A DNA stretch of 64,000 nucleotides, taken from positions 2,364,513 to 2,428,512 of the forward strand of contig NC_084781.1 of the NCBI RefSeq assembly GCF_028858725.1. The letters are read 5' to 3'. The translations under genes and the position numbers were made by a program. Below the pieces are notes generated by a model. It was not told the origin of the DNA. It worked only from the letters and a program-made list of their open reading frames with translations, and searched no databases. Of the stretch, positions 21,301-29,074 are shown piece after piece. Source of the DNA: Colius striatus (lineage: Eukaryota > Chordata > Aves > Coliiformes > Coliidae). Numbering within the stretch: position 1 is the stretch's first letter; each line of letters begins with the position of its first letter.

Positions 21301-24300
21301 GGTGACTGCTTGCTGGACCAACCTGCCAAACCCATCCCTCTGCCTGAAGACCTGCCGGGGACCAGCTACAGCCTGAACCAGCAGTGTGAGCTGGCCTTTG
21401 GTGTGGGCTCCAAGCCCTGCCCCTACATGCAGTACTGTGCCAAGCTGTGGTGCACGGGCAAGGCCCGGGGCCAGATCGTCTGCCAGACCCGTCACTTCCC
21501 TTGGGCAGACGGCACCGGCTGCGGCGAGGGCAGGTTCTGCCTGAAAGGTGCCTGTGTTGAGAGGCACAATGTCAGCAAGTACAGGGTGAGTACCTGTGCC
21601 CTGAAACGTCCCTGAGGGGACTGACTCCTGGTGCTGGGGAGCTGGGGTGAGGGGAAGGCTGTGTATTTCTCAAGGAGGGATGCTGCTGCTCCACTTCATC
21701 CAGCCCTGGGGAGTTTGGGGGCAGCTGGTGGAGGTTTTGCTTGTGAAGGGGGTGGCTGTGAGTGCAGAGAGCCCTCTGGCAAAGGCCATCACAGAACCAT
21801 TTTGGTTGGAAAAGAGCTTTAAGAACATCAGGTCCAACCACTAACCTCCCCCTGCGAAGCCCACCACTACCCCATGGCCCTCAGCACCTCAGCTCCACAG
21901 CTTTGGGATCCCCCCAGGGCTGGGCACTCCACCATTCCAACCCTTAACGCCCCTCTTGGTGAAAAAGTTCTTCCCAGGACACCTCACCTCACCTCCCAGC
22001 TTCCCCCCTGCAGGTGGACGGCGGCTGGGCCAAGTGGGCTCTGTACGGGCCGTGCTCGCGGACGTGCGGCGGCGGCGTGCAGCTGGCCAAGCGCGACTGC
22101 ACCGACCCCCTGCCCGCTAACGGCGGCTCCTACTGCGAGGGCATCCGCGTCAAGTACCGCTCCTGCAACCTGGAGCCCTGCCCCGCTGCAGGTAAGGGGC
22201 TGCAGCTCAGCTTCTTTGTGCCCATGACCTACAGCTCCATAAAACAAGAGCTCTGGGTTAGTCCCCAAGTCTCATGCATGTCCCTGTTTGGGTTTTTTCT
22301 CCCCCCCCCCCACACCCTCTCCAGTGCCAGGGAAGAGCTTCCGTGAGGAGCAGTGTGAAGCTTTCAATGGCTACAGCCACAGCACCAACCGCCTCACTGC
22401 CTCCGTCTCCTGGGTCCCCAAATACTCCGGCGTCTCGCCACGGGATAAGTGCAAACTCATCTGCCGGGCTAACGGCACCGGCTACTTCTACGTGCTGGCA
22501 CCCAAGGTTGGTGAGGGATCCCCTGGAAATGAATGAATGGCCCACGTTAGGTGAGGTTGGGGAGGAGAATCGTGGACTCATTTGGGTTTGGAAAGGATCC
22601 AACCACTCACCTCAGGCTGAAGGAGATTCACCCCACCAGGCTGGTGTGAGTCAGCCTGTACGTTTTCACTGATTTATTCCAGGGCTGGAGTTGGTCTGAG
22701 GGTTTTCCTCTCTATAAATGTGCCTCTGGACATGCCCATATCCTTCTGGAGAAGACCTGCCTGTGCCAGACAGGGCAGGCAGCCAGATGTGGGGCTGGAG
22801 TGGTGTGAGCTGCAGCCTGTTCCCTTGGCACCGATGCAACAGAAAGGGCAGACAATGATGGGAAGCAGTCCCACATGGCTCTCCTCAGAGACCCTAAAAA
22901 CACTGCCTGCAAAGCAGAGCATGAGCAGAGTGCCACGGTGCCTTGCTGGCATCTCCTTAGGACCTGTAGGGTGGATCTGGGCAGCCCCAGGTTGGATGGC
23001 TGGAGCTGGGGATGGGTTTGTGGGGTGGCAGAGGGATATGCAGTGAGTTGTTTTGCTCACCCCTGTGCAGGTTGTGGATGGCACCCCGTGCTCCCCAGAC
23101 TCCACCTCGGTCTGCGTCCAGGGCAAATGCATCAAGGCTGGCTGTGATGGGAAGCTGGGCTCCAAGAAGAAGTTTGACAAGTGCAGTGTCTGTGGAGGAG
23201 ACAACAAGAGCTGCAAGAAGGTCTCAGGCTTGTTCACCAAACCCATGTAAGCGTTAGGTGCCTGTGTGTGCTTCCCCCTATCGCTCAGCTCTGCTTTCTG
23301 GGGTGGATGCAGGAGGGTCATGGAGATGATGATGAAGTCCATGGAGACTGAGCCCATCCTGACCAAACTCTCCTGCTGATAGTGCACATCACCACATGGA
23401 GAGCTGGACTAGCTCTGATGGAGAGGCAGGGCACATTCAAGATGCTATCAGCTTCTGCTGATGGAGTTACCTCTGGTGCCTCTGTACTGCTGAGCCAGAG
23501 GACATGAAGCATCTTCTCACATCTGGATGACCTAACAGAATCATAGAAGGGTGGGGGTTGGAAGGGATCATCCAGCCCAAGCCCCTGCTAAAGCAGGTTC
23601 CCCTCGCTCAGGGGGCACAGGAACATGTACATGTGGGTTTGGGAACCTCCTGAGAAGCCTCCACACTCTCCCTGGGCAGCCTGGGCCAGGGCTCCCTCAC
23701 CTCAGCACCAAAGGACTTTCTCCTTGTGTTCCAGTGGAACTGTTTGTGTTCCAGCTGATGTCCATCACCCCTCAGCCTTGATGAAACTCAGCATAGGGAG
23801 GAGACTCAAAACAGAGATAACTGTAGGGGTGGGAAGACCTCAGGGCTGTAGCTGCAGAGCTTTGGGCTGAAGCCATGTGAGAGCAGGATGTCCCCTTGCC
23901 TGATGTCCTGCCCTGCCTGCTCTTCTCTTCTCGTCCCTTTGCCTGATGTCCTGCCCTGCCTGCTCTTCTCTTCTCGTCCCTTTGCCTGATGTCCTGCCCT
24001 GCCTGCTCTTCTCTTCTCGTCCCTTTGCCTGATGTCCTGCCCTGCCTGCTCTTCTCTTCTCGTCCCTTTGCCTGATGTCCTGCCCTGCCTGCTCTTCTCT
24101 TCTAGGCACGGCTACAACTTCGTGGTGGTCATCCCCGCGGGTGCCTCCAACATTGACATCAGGCAGAGGGGCTACAAAGGGCTGATCAGCGACGACAACT
24201 ACCTGGCTCTGAAGAACGGGCAGGGCAAGTACCTGCTCAACGGCCACTTCATCGTCTCGGCCGTGGAGAGGGACCTGATGGTGAAGGGCAGCGTCCTGCG

Positions 24301-24886
24301 CTACAGCGGCACCGGGACGGCCGTCGAGAGCCTCCAAGCCTTCAAACCCATCCAGGAACCCCTGACTTTAGAGGTGCTGTCCGTGGGGAAGATGACCCCT
24401 CCGCGAGTACGCTACTCCTTCTACCTCCCCAAGGAGAGCAAAGAGGACAAATCCTCTTACAAGAAGGAAAGCAAGACCCCGCCGGACCTCAACAACAGCG
24501 TCCTCAGCCTTTCCAACCGCTTGGATGGCGGGAGGCCGAACTACAAACGTCCCTCTTACAAGTGGGCTGCAGGGGGTTGGGAGGCCTGTTCCGTTACCTG
24601 CGGTGACGGGCTCCAGAAGCGCTCCGTGGCCTGCCGAGACTCCTACGGGCAACCGGCCGCCGAGTGCGACGCGGCGCAGCGACCGGCCGACGTGCGGCTC
24701 TGCGGGGAGCCCTGCCCCGCCTGGGAAGCTGGACCTTGGTCTTCTTGTTCTAAAAGCTGTGGTCGGGGTTTTAAGAGGAGGGCGTTGAAGTGCTCGGTCC
24801 CGACCGGGCGCCTGTTGCCCCGGGAGAGTTGCAATTATCGGAGGAAGCCGCAGGAGTTGGATTTTTGCACCTTGAGGCCGTGCTGA
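14397..24886 (+). CDS. ADAMTS15: ADAMTS15, complete eight-exon coding region (941 aa)
   Basis: This encodes a secreted zinc metalloprotease of the ADAMTS1/4/5/8/15 clade, whose members cleave matrix proteoglycans (family knowledge). The coding sequence joins 14397-15320, 19870-20002, 20796-20963, 21302-21585, 22014-22191, 22325-22506, 23071-23246 and 24106-24886, 2826 nt in all. Domains: signal peptide 1-19; prodomain to 201 with Cys171 as probable cysteine switch and RAKR (198-201) as convertase site; catalytic domain 202-410 with [11 protein letters not shown] (350-360, Glu351 catalytic) and Met-turn near 378; disintegrin-like 415-500; first TSP1 repeat 505-560 (WAKW, CSRTCG); Cys-rich 563-680; spacer 682-830; two further TSP1 repeats 835-885 and 888-941. 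The human protein is about 950 aa with the same order. The last residues read CTLRPC, as in ADAMTS15. N-glycosylation sequons are visible at N498, N612, N668 and N811. No frameshift or missing catalytic residue is seen. Confidence 0.97.
15321..19869 (+). other. ADAMTS15: ADAMTS15 intron 1
   Basis: This 4.5 kb intron is the largest of the gene. It holds a CR1 fragment at 18117-18660. The rest is unremarkable non-coding sequence; open frames here carry no family features. Confidence 0.9.
18117..18660 (+). mobile_element. CR1 LINE 3' end (about 540 bp), intron 1 of ADAMTS15
   Basis: It covers the end of the CR1 ORF2 region (gcctggagaagaggaggctgag, aagtaacaagtgacaggac) and the 3'UTR (caggctgcccaggga), ending in aatgattccatgatgctatgc. 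It is 5' truncated. Bases 18131-18260 are identical to 20481-20610 in the CR1 of intron 2. Confidence 0.93.
19870..20002 (+). CDS. ADAMTS15: ADAMTS15 exon 2: protease domain up to the zinc motif
   Basis: 133 bp, residues 309-352 plus the first base of codon 353. It begins [17 protein letters not shown] and ends inside the HEXXH motif (HEL|G), with acceptor CTGCAG and donor GTAAGG. The length is not a multiple of three, so skipping would shift the frame. Confidence 0.97.
20313..20397. repeat. imperfect tandem duplication in ADAMTS15 intron 2
   Basis: The strings tgaagtctccttca and tatgagcca each occur twice in the same order, with an extra atatgaatgtgagccaggca between them, directly abutting the CR1 fragment. 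Confidence 0.7.
20399..20633 (+). mobile_element. internally deleted CR1 LINE, intron 2 of ADAMTS15
   Basis: It starts in the ORF2 region (cccaggggggcaagaaggccaa) and reads normally to 20610. It then jumps straight to the 3' tail (aatgattctatgc), lacking about 370 bp that the intron 1 copy retains. It shares 130 bp of perfect identity with that copy. Confidence 0.9.
20796..20963 (+). CDS. ADAMTS15: ADAMTS15 exon 3: rest of zinc motif and Met-turn
   Basis: 168 bp, residues 353 (split) to 409 (split). It completes [13 protein letters not shown], with Asn in place of the usual Gly of HEXXHXXG as in this ADAMTS clade, and includes [20 protein letters not shown] with the Met-turn. Confidence 0.97.
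20964..21301 (+). other. ADAMTS15: ADAMTS15 intron 3
   Basis: 338 bp with a GT donor (GTGAGC) and a CCCCCAG acceptor. I see nothing else in it. Confidence 0.9.
21302..21585 (+). CDS. ADAMTS15: ADAMTS15 exon 4: disintegrin-like domain
   Basis: 284 bp, residues 409 (split) to 503. It is cysteine-rich ([31 protein letters not shown]), as expected for the disintegrin-like module, with a sequon at N498. It ends in phase 0 at AGG|GTGAGT. Confidence 0.97.
21586..22013 (+). other. ADAMTS15: ADAMTS15 intron 4
   Basis: 428 bp, nearly half of it a minus-strand CR1 fragment (21788-21975) that ends close to the acceptor. Confidence 0.9.
21788..21975 (-). mobile_element. CR1 LINE 3' end fragment, intron 4 of ADAMTS15
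   Basis: In reverse orientation it begins with the CR1 tail complement (cacagaaccattttggttgg) and continues ggtccaaccactaacc and ccatggccctcagcacc. It is truncated about 40 bp before the exon 5 acceptor. Confidence 0.92.
22014..22191 (+). CDS. ADAMTS15: ADAMTS15 exon 5: first thrombospondin type-1 repeat
   Basis: 178 bp, residues 504-562 plus one base. WAKW (508-511) is a C-mannosylation motif and CSRTCG (517-522) an O-fucosylation motif by family rule. It ends CNLEPCPAA. Confidence 0.97.
22325..22506 (+). CDS. ADAMTS15: ADAMTS15 exon 6: cysteine-rich domain, first half
   Basis: 182 bp, residues 563 (split) to 623, from [21 protein letters not shown] to YFYVLAPK. The in-frame donor is AAG|GTTGGT, followed four bases later by a stronger GTGAGG. 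Confidence 0.95.
22507..23070 (+). other. ADAMTS15: ADAMTS15 intron 6
   Basis: 564 bp. It includes a weak minus-strand CR1-like remnant at 22566-22612 (gtggactcatttgggtttgg). The acceptor is CCCTGTGCAG. Confidence 0.85.
22566..22612 (-). mobile_element. possible short CR1 3' tail remnant
   Basis: The stretch resembles the reverse complement of the CR1 3' end but is short and diverged. Confidence 0.4.
23071..23246 (+). CDS. ADAMTS15: ADAMTS15 exon 7: cysteine-rich domain, second half
   Basis: 176 bp, residues 624-681 plus two bases. It contains the conserved CXXCGGDN signature ([11 protein letters not shown]) and ends in phase 2 at CAT|GTAAGC. Confidence 0.97.
23537..23780 (-). mobile_element. 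CR1 LINE 3' end fragment, intron 7 of ADAMTS15
   Basis: It reads cagaatcatagaagggtggg, then gcccctgctaaagcaggttcccc and ccctgggcagcctgggcc. This is the reverse complement of a CR1 3'UTR, of a different subtype from the copies in introns 1, 2 and 4. Confidence 0.93.
23897..24105. repeat. ADAMTS15: 43-bp minisatellite, five copies, ending at the exon 8 splice acceptor
   Basis: Copies start at 23897, 23940, 23983, 24026 and 24069. The first four are identical. The fifth is cut at the exon boundary and differs where the others read cttctcg: it reads cttctag, which is the acceptor AG used at 24104-24105. Every unit carries the polypyrimidine stretch ctgctcttctcttct. Confidence 0.97.
24106..24886 (+). 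CDS. ADAMTS15: ADAMTS15 exon 8 (coding part): spacer and two C-terminal thrombospondin repeats
   Basis: Residues 682-941 and the stop TGA at 24884-24886. It begins [14 protein letters not shown], the spacer signature. The linker at about 790-832 is Lys/Ser-rich and hydrophilic. It is followed by TSP1 repeats starting near W835 and W888 ([18 protein letters not shown]). It ends CTLRPC. All of the spacer and both repeats are in one exon, as in human. Confidence 0.97.
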
Positions 24887-24988
24887 GCTGGTCAAGGGGT
24901 GTCTGTGAGGAAAGGGCACGGTGTTCCTCTGGCTGGAAAGGCAGCCAGGGGTTGGGAGAGGGGGAGATGTCCATAGCACATAGCAAAT

Positions 24989-25010
24989 GGGGGCAGGGGG
25001 AGGGGGGGGG
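24989..25010 (+). promoter_or_regulatory. ADAMTS15: G-quadruplex-prone tract in the ADAMTS15 3'UTR
   Basis: Three long G-runs (G5, G5 and a run of nine or more) are split only by CA and A, followed by A-rich sequence and another G8 run at about 25034. Confidence 0.6.
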
Positions 25011-27124
25011 AAGATAAAAAGAAATCAAAAATGGGGGGGGAAAAAAAAGGCCAAGGGATGTGGGTGTGTGGGACAGAGCACACACAGCCCCACGTGCCCA
25101 GGAGAGAGGGATTTTACCAAGCAGGTCGCTCGGAGACAGAGCGGGAACAAACATCTACCTCGAAGCCGCCGAACGACGCAGAAACCCACCGACAGAGGCT
25201 GGGAGTTGGAGCAGGGGGACAGATGGAAATGAGGAGGATTGCTGCCCTGGGTGGCTCTGACAGGGAGATTGCCCCTAAATTGCACAGTTGATGCCTCCCT
25301 TGTGTTCCCAGGGCTGAGCCTACCTCCTCCCTCCCCGGACTGCCCCAAGGCTCGTGCTGAATGGGACCAGAAGGATCTATCAATGCAATGATGGCAAATG
25401 GCACCATCCAACCACTAGCACAACGAGGTGCTGGGACTGATGCCTCCAGAGCTCGATGCTGATGACTTTCCATCCTGGGCGGTCCAGAGAGCCCCAGCAG
25501 CATCCCCGGGGCCAGGCTGGAAGGTGGTGGCTTTACTTTTGTTTTCTCTTCATGTTTATGACCTGACCAGTGTAGATTTTATGGTGCTTAAGTCTGTATT
25601 GTTTTACCCCTGATGGATGGAAACCTCACGTAGCAGGGCCAGCGGGATTCCCAGTGGGCTGTCACCTGGCTGAGGTTTTCCTATGGTGCTTTGGGATGGG
25701 GCTGTGTGAGCTTCACACCCCAGTCCAGGGCAGGTTGTAAACCGCCCACCTGAAGTTTTTCAGGGCTAAAAGGGATCACTATGGACCTGAGATCTGAGCT
25801 GTCATCCCCTCAGAAAAGCAACAAGTGACTGTACTGTAGTACCACGACGCGGTGCCATAGAGTCAGACACGGGCCTCCGAGTCACCCCGTGCTTGACTCT
25901 GCTCTGGAAATGGTGCTTGTGCTCAATGGGACCAGTATGCCCATGTCTAGACATCCCACCACCCCCTGCCCTCCAGCCTTTGGGCCAGGCTGAGTTATTT
26001 TTCCTCTGGGTTATGCCTCCCCGATGTATTCTGAGTTGAGTTCTATCAGAGCTGGGGTGACATCCCAGAAGATAAATTTGGGCCTTGGGATTCGTGCATG
26101 CAGGGAAAGAGTGGGCATTGAACCTCTTGCTGCTGCAAAGCATCTACAACCAGTTTCCCCCTGCAGGGTTTTGTGCCAGGGTTTATTCTGTACCTCTGAT
26201 GGCTGTGTAGCATCCTGCCCATTGTGGTCAGAGGCTTGTCTTACCTCAACGCACCCCCAACAACCATTTACTGCATCATTTAGGTCTCTTGCTCAGATCA
26301 AATCATCAAGGACCAATTCACTTTTGCTTTCCCACTGATGAAGGTGCCTCTTCATTAATTAGCTGTGACTGTGAGCAAGCCAGAGTCTCTGGATTGAGTT
26401 CCTGGGATCAGCAGAAAAGGGACTACAGACTATGGGTAGGCAGAAGGTGCTGACTCAGCAGCGAGAGGCTTGGTGCCTACCTTGCTTGCTTAGTCCCAGG
26501 CAGGTACAGCGTGGCAACTCGTGCTCTTTGGTCTTCTCTGAAAGGTCTCCAGCTGTGGGCAAAGAAAGAAAGATCATAAGAAACAGGACAGTGGCAGCAG
26601 AAGGGTTTCCTTGTCAGACCTTTCACCAGCTTAGCCAAGCCCTCGTGACAACGTTTGGGGATCCATCCTCCCTGGATTTATGTAATGTCTTTTTGAACAC
26701 AATAACATTTTGGGTCTCCACGCTGCTCGACAGAGCCAGGAGCAGATGTTGTGGTTGCTCTGCACAGCAGGGGATGGGATTTAATGTTCTAGGAAATCCC
26801 TTCCAGGTCTCCATTCCCATTTTCGGAGGGTTTTCCCTGCATAACCAAGCCTGCCCAAGCTTTTGTTTTGGGGACAGAGCTCCGAGGAGCTGCCCTTTTG
26901 TGTCTTCACCATCAACAGATGGTTTCCAAGCCACCGAGAAATCGTCACCCTTGTTGATGGGGAGGGGGAGGACGGGCTGGGAGGGAGGGATGGATTTCTT
27001 GTGTGCGGTTCTTTTGCCGGGTGTGCAGCAAAAGGACGGAGATGCCGATCGTACTGGCTGCTTTGTGTATACCATGTATACTGAACACCAATCTCTGCTG
27101 TTTGTGCATCAATAGCAAACCTGA

Positions 27125-27130
27125 AATAAA
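27125..27130 (+). terminator. ADAMTS15: polyadenylation signal AATAAA of ADAMTS15
   Basis: It is the first canonical hexamer after the stop codon and sits in an AT-rich pocket. Cleavage is expected near 27145-27155. Confidence 0.7.
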
Positions 27131-29036
27131 ACCATATTTAAAGTGACACCTGCTTCCCCAGGCCGTGCAGTGCTGCCCATGTCCTTTTGGTGATGGCTGC
27201 GGAGCGTTTCTTGTCTTTATTGCCATCTCTTTGAAGCCTCATCCATTGAAAAAATAACCCAAAGCCCCACCTTTGAAAGCCTAAATGAGTTTATTCTGAT
27301 TTGATTCTGCTACAGGATTTGTTATTGGCAAAAAAACCCCCAAGAGCCTGAAGGAGTTCAGTGGTGGATTAGTCCCTCCAAGCCCTGGGGCTGGCCTGCA
27401 CCGGGATGTTAAATGCACTGGTTTGCTTTAGCCTGAAATCTGGATGTTCTTTTGTCAGGATAACAGCAATATAGAGTTAAAGGGATTAATGTAAACTGGA
27501 ACAGCACTCTCATATCCTGGAACAACCGTGTCTGCACATACCATTGTCTGGGGCCATCCCTTCCCCACGTGCTGTTCCTGAGCCATCCGCTCCCTACGCG
27601 GACAAAGCCTTAGTCACAGCTCCTTTTCACATCACCTTTGGATGGGCCAGGAAAGGCAGGGGAGCTGTGCAGCTGAGCTCACCCAGCAGTTGCTGGGGGC
27701 CTGGAAAACAGGGCACATTCTTCCTGCCAATTCCCAGCACACCCTCTCTGAGTCAGAGCCCTCTTTCCCTGTTACATCAAGGCCAACAGTGAGATAAAGC
27801 CCTTCCTTTCAGGACACGTCAGCTCAGGGATGCCTGCTGTCGCTCTCTCCAGCTCTCACCAGGGACATGTTGCCTGGTGTTTTGTTTCCCTCCCTGCTAT
27901 GATGTGTTTTATTGGGGAGCAAGCTCCTTTTGCTTTGCACTCCTGTAAAGAAACAAACGTGATAGACCTGACTGAGCCCCTTCCCCTTCACTGCTCTGAC
28001 AGGGAAAGTCAGGATTGATCACCTGCACGCTTCCCCTCACAAGAACGTTCAGGTTCAGCCCAAATATACCCCACACTGCAAAGGCTCCAGCTGCAAACAG
28101 CTTTAGTAGGAACAGAGAGGGAGATTTCCACCCAGCTCAACACCCCATGCCATAGCTTTCCCCTTAAGTATCCACTCAAGGGCAGAAACCAAAGTTAAAA
28201 GCAACGCCTTGCTCCTCCAGCACCAGGTGACAGCCACACTTCTAACCAAGTTTCCTGGAAAAATCACCCAGAGAGACCAAAGAAAAATCCCTTACACAAG
28301 CCTCAAATATTTACCTGGTAAGGAAGGCAGAACCCAAGCACTAATGCCAGAAACACCTGCTCCAAGGCAAGGCTGGTGTTCAGCCAAGTCGTGCTCTGCT
28401 TGCTCAGGGAGCTTTGCCCCAGGAAAGCTGGTGGTGACTTCATGGGGCTGAGCTCAACACGAGCACCTGGCACCCAGTGGGTGTCCCAGATGACATCCCA
28501 CATCCACTTTTGGAAGAAGATGCTGGTCAGAACCCAATACACCTTTTCTTACATTTCAGGCAGTAAAAGAGGCATGAAAACTGAATCTACCCCCACGAGG
28601 TGTTCACAATGAGACACTGAGATCTCCAGCCTCTTAAACTCTTGTGGCAACACATATAACAAATGCTAAACTCTCAAAATGATTTCATACACGAGGGGAT
28701 TTGCTGAGAATGAGAGTCCAGTGCTGCTCCAGCCAAACCAGAGTCCTCCTCTCCAAAGCCACCCCTGCCTGAGCCCAAGGATGGAAGATGGCCTGGGCAG
28801 TGCAGACTGTGTGCCTTTAGGAAACAAATCTGCTTGTTTTCATTTTGTCCTGAGTTGAAACTTGAGAAGCTTGATAAAAAAATGAAGGGGAAAAAGCCAC
28901 CAGGGGGTTACCTCAAGTGTAATGTCAGGGAGAGGAAGGATTGTGGGCAGTGCTCTTGGTCGAGGAGTCTTTAAGGTTGAGGGCGCTTTGACGTGGCTGT
29001 GGATCTGCTCCCTGAGGCTGGGATGCTGCCTTGCTG

Positions 29037-29074
29037 TTATTATTGCTATTATCATCATCATTATTATTATTATT
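29037..29074. repeat. trinucleotide microsatellite (TTA/TCA)
   Basis: An interrupted run of TTA and TCA triplets. Confidence 0.9.

Larger units (their letters stand above)
23247..24105 (+). other. ADAMTS15: ADAMTS15 intron 7
   Basis: 859 bp made of a single-copy start, a minus-strand CR1 fragment (23537-23780) and a five-copy 43-bp minisatellite (23897-24105) that runs into the 3' splice site. Confidence 0.93.
14225..27150 (+). other. ADAMTS15: ADAMTS15 transcription unit (estimated ends)
   Basis: The left end is inferred from the TATA box and the right end from AATAAA at 27125 plus about 20 nt. Introns are 15321-19869, 20003-20795, 20964-21301, 21586-22013, 22192-22324, 22507-23070 and 23247-24105. 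All begin with GT and end with AG. Confidence 0.7.
24887..27150 (+). other. ADAMTS15: ADAMTS15 3' untranslated region (inferred)
   Basis: About 2.26 kb from the stop codon to just after the first canonical AATAAA. It has no CR1 insertion. A G-rich tract (24989-25010) lies about 100 nt after the stop. Longish open frames inside (for example 26432-27115) have no family features. Confidence 0.75.

Noticed and set aside
23897..24105. CRISPR-like regular array
   Set aside because: There are no unique spacers; units are head-to-tail and identical, and the context is a bird intron.
23840..24337. Minus frame with a repetitive [17 protein letters not shown] peptide
   Set aside because: It is translation of the intronic 43-bp minisatellite and the antisense of exon 8.
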